From contig RPFO01001180.1 of the NCBI GenBank assembly GCA_009746045.1, positions 62,001 to 126,000 on the forward strand: a stretch of DNA of 64,000 bases, read 5' to 3'. Of the stretch, positions 8,688 to 19,636 are shown piece by piece. This stretch comes from Mesostigma viride (lineage: Eukaryota > Streptophyta > Mesostigmatophyceae > Mesostigmatales > Mesostigmataceae). The translations under genes and the position numbers were made by a program. Each line of letters starts with the position of its first letter. Positions within the stretch are counted from its first letter, which is position 1. The notes beneath the pieces are model-generated. The model did not search any database and was not told the origin of the DNA. It was given only the letters and a program-made list of their open reading frames with translations.

Positions 8688-10027
8688 GGGAAAATGGGCG
8701 TGGCTTGGTTCCTGACCTTATTTCTCTGGCAGGAGTCACAGGAGTCCACATAGGCCTTAACATCCTGATAAAGGCCAGGCCACCAAAACCTCTGCTGCAC
8801 CTCATGCAGTAGCTTAGCATAACCAGGATGACACGCAGTCACATCGTCATGGAAACAATGTAACACTGTGGGAATGGCCATCTCAGGCACATACACTTTT
8901 CTAGTCACCGTGTGCTCTGCATCATGAGTGTGAACATACAGAACGCCCTCCCAGTATTCTACAGGTCTATTGCCAAAGTTGCCCCTCTGGATAGCTGCAG
9001 TAGCCATGTCCTCCGTCTTGGTGAAGGCCTTGATGACGTCCAGCAGGGAAATATTTAAAGGGTTAGGCAACACCAGGTCCTTGTCAGGTCCCAGGGGCTG
9101 CATCTGCATCTCCTCTTCCTGCCCAGGGCTAGCCACCAACTGCTTGGATGAGACAGTAGTAGCTATAGGCCCTTTTGACCTTGCCATCACCTGAGAGGCC
9201 AACACCTTGGACCGGCCTACCAACACAGGGTCCATGACCCACTTCCTGGGCCTACCTCTGCTGCGCCTAGCAGGGCCTCCCTCACCTGGCTGCTCTGTGG
9301 GAGTGGGCACCACACCTTCAGGACTTCTCCTAAGACTGTCAGACAGTGACTGGACACCCTCCTGGACGCCTGTCAACTCTGGGACAGAGCCCTGGTCGAT
9401 GAGCATCACGGGACCACCGTTATTCCCTACAGGTGGTGTCAACAGTTGAGAAACCTTCTGGTTGTTGGCCTGAGCTCTAGTCAAGGCTCCACACTCTACC
9501 ACAGAAATCAGGGCAGCACAGATGTCCAAGTCCTCATGAAAACTTCCCATCAAATCCCTCCTCCTGGACAGGGCGTCAGGCACCACATTCTGCGTACCAG
9601 GAATGTACCTCACAGAGAAAGGTCCAAACCCCCCCAGGAACTCCATCCATCCAGCCATCCTCTTACTCATCCGGGTCTGTTCCAACACATGTACCAAGGG
9701 CCTGTGGTCAGTCATCAGGGTAATAGACTCGTTGCCCTGCCCATCTCTGGCGCTGCTGGCCACAGAAAACTGGGCCCCCTTCAGTAGGTGTTCCCACTTG
9801 TGACAGGCCACCACCAATCCCAACAGCTCTTGCTCATGAACAGGGTAGTTACGTTCTGCAGACGTCATACTCCTGGACATGTATTCCACTGGTTGAGGGC
9901 CCTTACCATGATCTTGCATTAGTACTGCACCAATAGCACCCTGTGAGGCGTCAGACCTAACCTGGTATGGCAAGTCTGGGTTGGGGCCCACCAACAAGGG
10001 AGCAGTGGTAAGCTTCTGCTTCAACAC
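8648..10027 (-). CDS. Gypsy-1 RNase H, linker and integrase zinc finger
   Basis: The N-terminal part is RNase H: SDASQGAIGAVLMQ, EYMSRSMTSAERNYPVHEQE and MTDHRPLVHV carry the acidic residues, followed by YIPGTQNVVPDALSRR. A long linker of about 170 residues follows. The end is the HHCC integrase zinc finger (CFHDD-x-TACHPG, CDSCQRNK). The linker is longer than in most chromoviruses. Confidence 0.9.
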   Translation of the reverse strand: MLKQKLTTAPLLVGPNPDLPYQVRSDASQGAIGAVLMQDHGKGPQPVEYMSRSMTSAERNYPVHEQELLGLVVACHKWEHLLKGAQFSVASSARDGQGNESITLMTDHRPLVHVLEQTRMSKRMAGWMEFLGGFGPFSVRYIPGTQNVVPDALSRRRDLMGSFHEDLDICAALISVVECGALTRAQANNQKVSQLLTPPVGNNGGPVMLIDQGSVPELTGVQEGVQSLSDSLRRSPEGVVPTPTEQPGEGGPARRSRGRPRKWVMDPVLVGRSKVLASQVMARSKGPIATTVSSKQLVASPGQEEEMQMQPLGPDKDLVLPNPLNISLLDVIKAFTKTEDMATAAIQRGNFGNRPVEYWEGVLYVHTHDAEHTVTRKVYVPEMAIPTVLHCFHDDVTACHPGYAKLLHEVQQRFWWPGLYQDVKAYVDSCDSCQRNKVRNQATPIFPWLCPFPCALGSV

Positions 10028-10932
10028 ATCAAAAGCTTGCTGGCATGCTGCAGTCCATTCAAAGGGACATCCTTCTTGAGCAGGGCTAACAGGGGACCAG
10101 AGATGGCCGCCATGTCAGGAATGAACCGTCGGTACCAGCCCACCAGGCCCAGAAAGGATCTGACATCCTGAGCTGACTTCAACACAGGCCACTCCAAAAC
10201 AGCAGAGACCTTGCTGGCCTCAGGAGTCATACCTGCAGCGCTCAGCTGGTAGCCCAGAAACTTCACCTCTTGGCCCCACTCCACCTTGGACCTCTTCACC
10301 GACAGATGATACTGATGGATCACCTTAAGGACCTCCTCCACGTTCTCCAGGTGCTCCCTGAAGGTACGAGAGTGTACCAGAATGTCGTCCAGGTAGACGA
10401 CCACACAAGTCCTGAAGACCACCCTGGTAGTGTCACACAAGTGGGCAATGTCCTTGAACCTGGGGTTGCGAAGGTCAGGTGAGATCTGGGGCAGGGCATT
10501 TCCAGTCAGGTGGCCAAAGATGGCATTGACAAACATCTGCATAGTGGCAGGACTGTTAGAGGCACCCATGGGCATTACTGTCCACTGGAACTGTCCCCAT
10601 GGGGTAGAAAAGGCCGTCTTGGGGATGTCCTCAGTAGCCACCCTGATCTGCCAGAAAGCATGCCTGAGGTCAAACTTGGTAAAGAAGGCAGCTCCTGCAG
10701 TCCTCTCCAGCAACTCATCAATTCTGGGCAGAGGGTACCTGGACTTGACAGTCACCTTGTTCAGTCCCCTCAGGTCAATGCACAACCTCCACCCCCCATC
10801 ATGCTTGGGTACAAGCAAACACCCAGAACTGAAAGGACTGTTAGCTGGGAGGATCAGACCAGCCTCCAACAGGCCAATAAGTATGGTCTTCAGCTCTGCC
10901 ATCTCTGCAGGGCCCATCCTGTACATAGGCAC
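10021..10932 (-). CDS. Gypsy-1 reverse transcriptase
   Basis: RT palm and fingers: PFSSGCLLVPKHDGGWRLCI, LNKVTVKSRYPLPRID, FFTKFDLRHAFWQIRV (first catalytic Asp), PMGASNSPATMQ, VVYLDDILVHS (catalytic YLDD). The stretch around 10440-10500 looks like an insertion between domains B and C. The piece is joined to the protease piece by a frame change near 10930 and to RNase H by another near 10050. Confidence 0.95.
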   Translation of the reverse strand: MPMYRMGPAEMAELKTILIGLLEAGLILPANSPFSSGCLLVPKHDGGWRLCIDLRGLNKVTVKSRYPLPRIDELLERTAGAAFFTKFDLRHAFWQIRVATEDIPKTAFSTPWGQFQWTVMPMGASNSPATMQMFVNAIFGHLTGNALPQISPDLRNPRFKDIAHLCDTTRVVFRTCVVVYLDDILVHSRTFREHLENVEEVLKVIHQYHLSVKRSKVEWGQEVKFLGYQLSAAGMTPEASKVSAVLEWPVLKSAQDVRSFLGLVGWYRRFIPDMAAISGPLLALLKKDVPLNGLQHASKLLMC

Positions 10933-11825
10933 AAAGGAGGACGAGCACCCTCTACCAACTTGATGACATGTGTGATGGGTCCCTCAGGAGGATACTGGGG
11001 CATCTTGTCCTCAAAGATGGCTCCATACCTGTCCAACAAGGCATCATGCTGCTGTTGTTGCTCAGTGGTGACAGTAGAACTGACAGCATTGACAGAATGA
11101 TCACTAGCAGACTCAGGTTCATTAGGCACCAAATGCAGGAAAAAGATGTGTTCCACTGGATAGGTGGCCAAATAAGACAGAGTATGCTTGGCAGACCACA
11201 CATGCTTCAGTAGGGCAGCCCGTTTCTCCTCCAAAGTCGGCTCTTGATCCACCCCTTTCGCACCTGCTTCCCCTCCCTTGCCATCATTGACAGCTGTCTG
11301 TGTGGAACAGCACTCAGTGGCTGTTCTTCTCCCCCCTGGCAACACACAGGTAGCATCCCACACTGTCCCATCCTTGAACTGGACCACCCTGTCAGGCCAA
11401 GAAATAGCAGGATTGGTGTCAGACAACCATGGGATCCCCAAAATCACATCCGCTGCCGTGAGGGGAATGACATCTGCTGTCACTTCCAAAGTCTGGGATG
11501 AACAAACTTGGAAGATGAGCTGCACATAGCCAGGTGAGCAGCTTCTCCTGCCATCAGAATACTGCACCATGACAGGTGTGGGGTGGGCCAACACAGGCAA
11601 CTTCAGCTCCTGCACCAAGGATGCAGCAATATAATTACTGCCAGCACCAGAATCAATCATAAACAAGCAAGCTGGCTGAGCCAAGGGGACTGGCACGTTG
11701 AGGAGCCTAGCCTGAAACTTGAGTAAGTGACCTGGTACAGGAGGACCCACAGGGACAGCAGGGTCAGAAGCACCCACAGTGTTCACTGGCCTAACGTCAA
11801 CAGCAGGCAGGTCAGACCTGGCCAT
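10890..11825 (-). CDS. Gypsy-1 protease and RT N-terminus
   Basis: Starts ATG at 11825. A retropepsin is seen as CLFMIDSGAGSNYIAASLV (active site DSGA), followed by ADVILGIPWLSDTNPAISW. After it comes the linker to RT with KLVEGARPP. It would process Gag-Pol. It ends out of frame in the RT start. Confidence 0.9.
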   Translation of the reverse strand: MARSDLPAVDVRPVNTVGASDPAVPVGPPVPGHLLKFQARLLNVPVPLAQPACLFMIDSGAGSNYIAASLVQELKLPVLAHPTPVMVQYSDGRRSCSPGYVQLIFQVCSSQTLEVTADVIPLTAADVILGIPWLSDTNPAISWPDRVVQFKDGTVWDATCVLPGGRRTATECCSTQTAVNDGKGGEAGAKGVDQEPTLEEKRAALLKHVWSAKHTLSYLATYPVEHIFFLHLVPNEPESASDHSVNAVSSTVTTEQQQQHDALLDRYGAIFEDKMPQYPPEGPITHVIKLVEGARPPLCLCTGWALQRWQS

Positions 11826-13596
11826 GACAGAAGGATGACCTGGGGACCCAACTAGTTTTTTGACTCAGGTGGGTCTGGGGATGCTCCACTGCCCGATGGT
11901 GGAAGCTGCTCAGGTGGTGCTGGAGGCTCATCCTCGTCCCCCCATCCTCCTCATCTGCCAGCAGCTGCATGAGAGCGTTCACCATCCTACGCTTATCCTG
12001 TCTGCTGAAGGGCCTAGCGCGGGACTGGAACCTCCCAGAGGGCTGGAAGTTGGGCTGGAACCCTGGCTGTATCCGGTGATCGCCAGCAGGAACGCCAGGA
12101 GGAAGGTTGGGTGGCCTGGGAGATGGCAGGGCGCCAAAAGGTCCTCTCGTGGCAGGGGGAAACTGGTCCCGTCTAGGGCAGTCCCGTGCAAAGTGACCTG
12201 GCTGGTTGCAGATAAAACAGTTACCCTGGGTGGGATCCAATGCATTGAGTTCCCCCAGGAGGTCATCCAGCTGGTTCAGGGACTTCTTGATGGGTGGCAC
12301 TGGCGTGGCCACAGGTTCCCACTTGACAGAAAAAGCAGGCACACGACAAAGGGTAAGCACATAAGACAACACCTTGTCCCATTGCCAATCCACGTAGTCG
12401 AACTGGGAGAAGTGCTTGTCCACATCCAGTCGCACGTGTGGAGCCATGCCATGCAGTAGTCTGTGAAGTGCCTCTGCGTCAGAGCATTGGGAATCTTGGC
12501 TCTAAGGTTGGTGAATTGCTCCACGAACTGTGGCAGCGTCAAACCAGCCTGCGTACAGTTAGCCAGTGCGTCCCGATCCATGCGAAGCTGATCCTGGGGT
12601 AACAGAAACCGGCGAAAGCCCAATAGGAGAGAGGGGAGGTCGGTACACGCACGTCCAGCCACAGAACGCAAAAACTCATCAAAACGGTCGCTGGCACTGT
12701 CGCTCATCCGCTGCCTAACCATTCTCTTCTGGATGTCCATCGTGAGACGTTCCTCTGCCTTGGGCCCATAGTTGGCGAAGTGGATAGCGAAGACATCCTG
12801 AAACTTGGTGGAGAAATGGTCGAAGCTGCGATGGGTAAGGTTGGTCAGCGATAGCTTGTCTACCGACTCCACCTTAGGAAAAGGAACAGTACGAGGATAC
12901 AAAGACGTGAGCTCCATCACTGGGGCGTGTGGTGCATTCTGATTCTCCGACAATGTCGCAGCCACCGAGAGCCGTGGAGGCTCATGCCCCTGTGCATCTG
13001 TCCCTTCATCAACAAAAGGAGCGTCAACCGCATATACCCTCGTATACCCAGTGTTGGAGACGGTTGATCCACGAAAACAGACTCTCCATCGCCCGCCTGC
13101 CCTTGCGACTCAAGTTGCTGCACACGCGCAATAGTCCTACCCACACTCTTCTCCAGCGCTTCCGCCACACTTCTAGCTCTCGCAGCTTCCTCACGTTCAT
13201 GTTGTAATCGAATTTTCTCCGCTGTCAGCTCGTCAGCCGCTAGCCGAGTGCCGTCTCGCCCCGGCACCGTGTTGTAGCCAAAACGAATAGCCGAACCGTA
13301 TTCGGGTGCTGGCGAACGCGTGTCCCCACGTTGGAGAACCGTGGTACACCTCTACCAATGCCACGCAGGGAGGGCTCGCCTGGTTGCACACCGAGGGGCA
13401 AGATGGAGAACTTTGGGCCGACCGACAGCGAATATCTGCGGGAAGCAGACATTAAGGTGGTATCTCCAAATAGTTGACGTCTGGGAGTAGATGATGAAAC
13501 CCTTTCATCACCGGTCGTCCGTTGAGCTGCTAAAGATGTGGTTGCATCTTCAACTCTCTTACTTGATAACGGTGGTTGTGTCTCCGGGTTACTCAT
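11812..13596 (-). CDS. Gypsy-1 gag (three frames)
   Basis: ATG at 13596 (MSNPETQPPLSS). The N-terminal part is serine-rich with TPRRQLF. A charged coiled-coil-like segment follows (13267-13060), then the capsid-like region (12965-12440), and a zinc knuckle CFICNQPGHFARDCP at about 12175-12220 for RNA binding. Frame changes occur near 13250, 12950 and 12430. The TPRRQL motif is shared with the gag start of Gypsy-2 at 43879-44112. Confidence 0.85.
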
Positions 13597-13803
13597 CACT
13601 CCATGGGTCGCGCATGCCGGACTGGGGAACGTTAGAGACTTATGGGCTCAAGGCAGTTCTCAGAGCAAGACTGTCACATAAGGATGAGTCACACTCTTAA
13701 GAACTGTCCGAATACACAGCATAACGTACCCTCTCTGGGTCTGGCAAGAATTCCATTGTTAATCGTGAACTAATACTGTCAAGACAACCAACACCTAGGT
13801 AGA

Positions 13804-13818
13804 AACCTCCGATACCAA
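13804..13818 (-). promoter_or_regulatory. Gypsy-1 primer binding site
   Basis: Immediately inside the 5' LTR the minus strand reads TTGGTATCGGAGGT. TGGTATC at this place is complementary to the end of initiator methionine tRNA (GATACCA), which plant and algal LTR elements commonly use. Gypsy-2 has TGGTATCGGGGTC in the same position. Confidence 0.65.
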
Positions 13819-14518
13819 TGTAACGACTAAAAATGTTGTGTTTGCAACAGCCTCAGTTCAACATTAGTGAAAAGATCTTTATACCTGGGTTGGAGTCGCG
13901 ACAGATAACTTCACGTCCAGAGAAGCAATGAAGATGGATCTTCAACAGTTAAGGGAATGAGTCCCCACCCTTGTTAGACACAACAGACAAGTTATATCCA
14001 AGTCGACTATCTGTTGAAGTTATAGTTGACTTTTGGCAAGGGTTGTTTGATTGATGAAACAAGGAAACCCTTGAATTACACCATAGCTTTAGCTCTCACG
14101 TACGCACACATGCACGGCCGCCCCAAACAGGATAAAAGTCATCGTGCACGCAGCATCCATCCAACCCTAACCCGGAAGGACCAATCAAAAGTGAGGATCA
14201 CTCAAGATAAGATCTTAGCCTCCGAATCCTTCACACAACACAAAGCCAGCACATACGAAATCTCAAGGACCTGGAACCAAATCCACCAGGTACAACGGTA
14301 CTGCAGAGAATCTTTGACTGACTAAACAACACCATGCAAAGTACCCTACGTGGATCAGGCCACGACCAATGAGGGTAGAACAATAGATTCGACAGATCTC
14401 AACAGGCCCAATATCTATCAGACGTCGAAGCCTCCTAACTTCTCAAATAATTGTCCTAAAGAACTCATAATAAGATTCAACAGTAGGAAAACTTTGGATG
14501 TAACATTTGGTTGTTACA
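13819..14518 (-). repeat. Gypsy-1 5' LTR
   Basis: 700 bp, partner of 5101-5803, followed by the target duplication GAATG at 14519-14523 and then by the continuation of the interrupted LINE. Confidence 0.95.
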
Positions 14519-14559
14519 GAATGCCATACGCGGTCACACGCGGAGCCCCCACAGGCTTG
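14519..14559 (-). mobile_element. LINE copy, middle part
   Basis: GAATGCCATAC and the following 30 bp match 55971-56010, which is the uninterrupted version of the same LINE. It lies between the gypsy and the foldback insertions. Confidence 0.8.
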
Positions 14560-15311
14560 ACCATTTTTTCCTCCTGTTCACCTTTGCCCGGACTTACAGA
14601 CTTTTTTTTTGCAAACTTATACCCCGAGGCGGGGCCCGAGATTAATTAAGAGGTACCTTGAAATTAAATAAGAGACATGCCTCTATCCAGATATATTTTT
14701 GGACGCGAGTTTCGATTGGCGTTAACTTGTAGTATTGGACGACAAGTCGACAACATGTAAGCCATGTAAGCATGTAGATTAATTCAACAATTTCACGTGA
14801 GTTGTCAAAAAGGGCTCATTTATATACCCGACTTCTCCGTTAAATCTCATCGACCGGGTTTCGAAACAACCCACGAACGCCGTAGATGCAGATCCAACGG
14901 AGTAAACAACGTCACGATCGACGCGGCGCCAAATAGGTAGTCGCCTAGGTTCCTAGCTTTACTGCGAGCCATTTTCGTGCCGCGTCGTGTACCCGTGAGA
15001 TGTACCCGTGAGATGTACCCGTGAGATGCAAAATCCGCTTGCCAGACCGGGATTCCGGGAACTCCGTCCAATACCGTCGTGCAGTACCACCAATGCACTA
15101 CCAATCTATCAATCGTACAATACTACGACTTAACGCCAACAGAAACTCGCCTCCAAAACTATATATTCATAGATGCACGCCTCTTATATAATTTCAAGGT
15201 ACCTCTTATTTAATCTCAGCCCCCGCAGGCCGCAGACTTGTCTTCTCCCGGTCAGGGCTAAGTTTTGCAAAAAACCTAAGTCCTAAGTCGAAACCATTTT
15301 TTCCTCCTGTT
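14560..15311. mobile_element. Foldback-type element, about 0.75 kb
   Basis: The ends at 14637-14720 and 15135-15220 are inverted repeats of each other: GAGATTAATTAAGAGGTACC at one end, its near complement in CAAGGTACCTCTTATTTAAT at the other. The similarity extends outward with indels. A 19-bp direct repeat starting ACCATTTTTTCC borders it (14560-14578 and 15293-15311) and is absent from the empty LINE copy at about 56010. The middle holds three copies of TACCCGTGAGATG near 14990-15028. No transposase is encoded. Confidence 0.7.
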
Positions 15312-15370
15312 TGGGGGTGGTCTCCTTCATCACTACTTGCCATCTATCCTTGCGCACTATCTGCCTCCAT
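15312..15370 (-). mobile_element. LINE copy, 5'-truncated end
   Basis: GGGGGTGGTCTCCTTCATCA onward matches 56010-56070 and ends at CTGCCTCCAT, followed by TTAATTAATTAA. It completes the LINE copy begun at 4951. Confidence 0.8.
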
Positions 15371-15899
15371 TAATTAATTAAGGGGAGGTGGCACCCCAAA
15401 AACCTTAAAATTTGACATATGCTAATATCACTTGAAATTCATTTGCACAATGCTGAATTATGATTGGGGGCACTTAATAACATCTCTAGTGAGTTGTCCA
15501 TGCACTTGTTGGGGGTACTACCGCCATATATACGCCAATAATTTTAAGTTTGCTTTGGTTTGAGTGATTTCACTCTGCTGTAAGTAATTATATTTTTAAT
15601 ATATACGCCAATAATGCGCTATAAATAGCAAAAGACGCTAATTAGGGCTGCGTATGCCCCAGCCAATGCACTTATTTGTTGGCTACCAAAAATCAAGGTC
15701 ATATAGTTCCCTGAGTTTGTAGCTTGCTGAGCTATTTACATCATGGAAATGGCAAAACCTTGAACAGTTATTAATTTTCCCGCAAAACAGGTCATTTTTT
15801 ACCGGACATTGGGAATAAACATATCATAAACACTTCCGATAAGGCCACAAAATCAACAAAAATTTCGGCTAACAGGGGGACAGCAGTGTTCCAAGTCCC
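15371..15899. other. AT-rich intergenic sequence
   Basis: No coding, repeat or RNA signal was recognised in these 530 bases. Confidence 0.4.
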
Positions 15900-15927
15900 A
15901 GGTCATTCCGACAAGTCTAGCTCAAGT
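15900..15927 (+). repeat. 28-bp direct repeat, left copy
   Basis: AGGTCATTCCGACAAGTCTA and the next 8 bp recur exactly at 16257-16284, flanking the PHD-finger ORF. Confidence 0.85.
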
Positions 15928-15984
15928 TATTGCGTCAGACGTGTTTTCAGAAAAATGCCCGCTAAAACAGAAAATGTCACTATA

Positions 15985-16263
15985 TCAGCCCTTGTAAGCA
16001 TCCTGCACAAGGCAGGCAGGGCAAAACCAATCCCCCTTGGACTCCTTAGTCAACGGGGGGTCAGCGCAGCACCCATGCAGTCCTCCCTTGCACCCCAATG
16101 TGCTGCACAGCAGGAAAGGGACACCGTCAATTTCATCCGGGGACGCACATGCAAGGCAAGGAATATCATCAACATCATTCTCATCATCACTACTACCTTC
16201 CCCATCGTCCCCCTGCCCCTCCCTTTGCATCACGTCGTGGCAGCCACCCTTAAAACAGGTCAT
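15985..16263 (-). CDS. Small PHD-finger protein or exon
   Basis: 92 codons from ATG at 16263 to TGA at 15985. An acidic stretch (about residues 17-32) leads into a C4HC3 PHD finger: CLACASP, then LLCSTLGCKGGLHGCC and DWFCPAC. PHD fingers bind histone tails. The ORF is short and starts directly at a 28-bp direct repeat, so it may be an exon of a longer gene or a captured piece inside a mobile element. No splice sites could be fixed. Confidence 0.6.
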   Translation of the reverse strand: MTCFKGGCHDVMQREGQGDDGEGSSDDENDVDDIPCLACASPDEIDGVPFLLCSTLGCKGGLHGCCADPPLTKESKGDWFCPACLVQDAYKG

Positions 16264-16284
16264 TCCGACAAGTCTAGCTCAAGT
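16257..16284 (+). repeat. 28-bp direct repeat, right copy
   Basis: Exact copy of 15900-15927, 357 bp away. It overlaps the start codon of the PHD-finger ORF. Confidence 0.85.
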
Positions 16285-18089
16285 AATAAGGTTATGCGTG
16301 CTAAAACCTGAACATAAGCTTCAGGGGGGTTTTCTTTGTATACATGGCCACTTAGGCATGATGTTTTCCATCCAAAAAGCCAGAAAGCATGCCCCACTCG
16401 ATCACAAAACATAAGCAAACGGCTAGGCACCACATCTGCCCTCACCTGCCCTCGACATGGCCAACCTTGCCAGCGCAAGCATAGCAACACGATCGCTAGG
16501 CATACATGCCAAGAGAGCATACACTATACTCTACCCAAGGTTACCTTGTAGTAAACTTCATGCCAAGAACTCAGCAAATCTATGATCAAAAGCACACATA
16601 ATTAACTTTAGCACACTGATGACGACACATGCTCAAGGTTGGGGGTCACTGTGGCACGCACTGTCAGATGGGTTTCCTAGACGACCACTCACCACCTGAC
16701 AAGGCGCTAAGGACCACTCAGAAAGCAAGTATACACAATCACACTTTACATGCCATCCAACATGCATCAAATCCATGCTGAATATGTTATGAAATACAAA
16801 GGGGTGGCCACGCACCTCATACTCCTTCACCGTCCCTCGAGCATGGCCAGACTTATAAGTACGTGAATATAGCAATAATGATGATGGCACTTACATGCAT
16901 TACCAGCATTTTCTATGTTTCTCCCAGGTTAGAGTGTAAGGGTTATGCCAACCAAGCTTACCAACACAGCAACAACTCCTTAACTGCCCTACCCGACATG
17001 GGCAACAAACTGGAACTATGGAGGGCAAGGAACCAAGGAGATCATGGCATACAAAGCTTGCATGCAGTCAACCATGTCAACCATGGTTGGCTCAGCACAT
17101 TGCTGTCTTGTCACATCATCATAACAAGGAAAGCTCAAATAAACCAATGATGGCAGCTATCTACATGCAGTCACACAAATGCAATATCTCCAACATGATC
17201 GTCGATAAAAAAACATCCTTCCCTGCACGATAAAATGCAAAGAAACCAGTGGCGGCCGTTCAGCTTCTGACCGCTGTGATGCCGCTGCGAGGAAAGGGTG
17301 CGTCACTATCACACAACAAGAAGCGTCCATACGCACAACATCCTTGCCAGAACACGTGCTATGAAATGCCTTATACCTTCCCGAAGAGCTATAGGCTGCG
17401 ACTAAAGCGGCCCTGATCACGACATCAACGAAAACAAGCTAAAGCTGCCAGGTATTCGTCAACACGACGGCGAGCAACGGAGAGTTAACTGGCGGAAACT
17501 GACCAAAACGAACGCAAAAAACTTCCAACGATGAGCTCTTCGAAGAGAGAACTGATAGTAGATAACAGTCGCCACAAATCTATATCTTGCCCTCGTAGAT
17601 CCCTCGCCCAGGCGCGCAACAACGGCCGTTCTTCCATGGAAGGTTCCGACATGCACTGCGCAGGCCTGAAGAAATACTTACCGAGAATGGCCGAAAATGT
17701 AGCAAAAAGCACCCGTTCGGTTTAGAATTCGATGATACCGATATGAATGCATCCTTCACGGTCAAAAAGACCCCCCAAACTGAGAATTTACTGCAGCAAT
17801 CACGAATTCTATTTTATTCCGCGCGACCAAAAAATGCAGATTACCCCCCATGCCGATGGCAGTAAAAGAAAGCAGCGATATTGTAAACCAGCCACTTGCC
17901 GCCGCATCCCAACATCATTAAATCATCGTCTTCAGCATCCAAGCATTTTTTTTGCATTTCTCTAGCCCTACATTGCTAGTTTCGCCTAAACGCAGTCGCC
18001 ATGGCCACTTCCGCAAGTGGTGCGCGCACGGAGCACCCACTTTTCACGGTACGGCCGGTGCCGCGAATTTTTTCGCGCGGAAAATATTC
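16285..18089. other. Unassigned region
   Basis: No recognisable gene. Several open stretches exist on both strands, but none shows a known motif. A GC-rich patch at 18000-18090 borders the LINE end. Confidence 0.35.
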
Positions 18090-18109
18090 GGCGCGCCACG
18101 TGAGCATAA

Positions 18110-18644
18110 GTCCTCAGTGGGAGGGGAACATGGGATGGAATGGATCTGCCTCCATATTACAGACAAACCAGGACTGAGGCTGCCCGGGTGTGAGCCCGTC
18201 ACGTCTAGTGTAGCACATGTCCATGCCGAGTCTATCACGAAAAGTCCACAGGTGGCGGCCCTGCCGCGCGCGGCCGGGGGCACGCCAGGTGAGGACATAT
18301 CGCCCAGGCTGGGCGGGCTTGGTGCCAGCTAGTCTATCTGATGTATCGACCTGATCTGTGCGGGCCAGGTGCCCGGCTAGGCCCAGGCGCCTGTGCCTAA
18401 TAATGTGGGAAACATAGGGCAAATCAGCGTACAAATCCTCATTACTAATGTGCAAACCCAAGGGGATGTTAAGGGCCTTGCGCAGCATCTTGGTGACGTT
18501 GCCGTCGAGTCGGTGCTCCAGCTCCTGCGGCAGTGTCCAGGTCTCGGCGCCGTAGGTCAGGATCGTCACTAATGACGACCTTGAAGAGGTCACGCTTGAC
18601 GATCCGGGGTAGGGCGGGGTTCCTCCACCAGCGGCGGTGGTCAT
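18110..18644 (-). pseudogene. LINE C-terminal domain
   Basis: Encodes ILTYGAETWTL, a leucine/arginine helix, RMLRKALNI-like sequence, LYADLPYVSHIIRHRRLGLAGH. This is the thumb/C-terminal region typical of CR1/RTE-like LINE polyproteins. It ends after FHPMFPSH. The copy at 55924-56154 has a longer end here. Confidence 0.8.
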
Positions 18645-18739
18645 GGAGATGCGCCCACGCCATGCCGATCCGTGTCGTCACGTCGTCCTCGCAGTCGGGA
18701 AGCCAACTGCCGAGCAGCTTGAAGCGGCCTGAAGGAGGC

Positions 18740-19636
18740 CGGTAGTTGACCTCGGCATCGTCTAAGAGGCGGAGTGTGGGTGGGGTCCCTGCCATGCCGA
18801 GGGCCAGGGCCTCCGTTTTGGGGCTGATTTCTATAGACCAACCGCCCGAGCCTCGAGCGCCAGGCAGTCCAGCCAAAGTTGGGCCGACTCCAGTTTCTCG
18901 ATGAGCGTGATGTCGTCGGCATAAATGAGGCCAGCTAGTAATTCTGCTTGTTAGTCGGCCCCCCTTCTCCAAGCTCGTTCGTGATCGCTAGGCCAGGGGC
19001 ACGGCCTGCAATGCTAGCAAAGCGAGCACGTGCCTGGCGCATAACATAATCCACTACAAAAATAAACAGGTACGGGCGACAGGACGCAACCCTGCCAGAC
19101 GCCGGTCGATCTGCAGTGGGCATGGCGGGGTAATGCCGTGTTGAGTGCGCACCGAAGTGGTCGACCCCTCATACAGCGTGCGGATGACGGTAATCAGGGG
19201 AGTGGGGACGCGGGCGCGAGCAAGTACAGCCCATAGAGCGTCCCAGAGGACAGAATCAAAAGCCTTGATGAAGTCGACGAAGATCAGGATGGCGGGGAAC
19301 AGTCACCAGGTTGCAGGAGAGCGATTTCCTCGAAGAGGCGACGCGCGATGAAGATGGCCATGACGGTGTTGCGCCCAGGACGGAAGCCCATTTGACTTTC
19401 CCCAAGGTGACAGTCGAGAGCAGAACGAAGGCGTTGAGGATCATGCGCATGAACAACTTGAGTGCGGCGCTCTGGATGCAGACTCTGTAGTTGGCGGGGT
19501 CGTCAGGGGAACCTTTGTTTTTGTACAGCATAATACGGTAGCTGTGCTGCCACTCAGGAATCGGCGGCGCGTCGGCAAGCAGGATCCGGTTACAGACGTC
19601 AAGCAGGAACCCCGTGAGCGCCGTCAGCTTAATCAC
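18740..19636 (-). pseudogene. LINE reverse transcriptase
   Basis: Fragments in different frames: PPIPEWQHSYRIMLYKNKGS and DDPANYR at about 19480-19560 (RT fingers), then a broken middle around 19040-19300, YADDITLIEKLE near 18890-18925 (catalytic YADD) and EISPKTEALALG near 18795-18840. At least four frame breaks. Same family as the fragment at 1120-1880. Confidence 0.8.

Larger units (their letters stand above)
5101..14518 (-). mobile_element. Ty3/gypsy chromovirus with extra third ORF (Gypsy-1)
   Basis: Complete element on the minus strand. LTRs of 703 bp (5101-5803) and 700 bp (13819-14518) begin TGTAACGAC and end TTGTTACA. A 5-bp target duplication GAATG lies at 5096-5100 and 14519-14523. 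The order is gag, protease, RT, RNase H, integrase, chromodomain, then an additional ORF before the 3' LTR. Gag and pol are cut by several one-base frame changes, so this copy may be inactive or carry assembly indels. It sits inside a LINE copy whose uninterrupted sequence is at 55.8 kb. Confidence 0.95.

Noticed and set aside
16260-17725. Several 60-95-codon ORFs on both strands
   Set aside because: No motif, no splice context, composition close to random.
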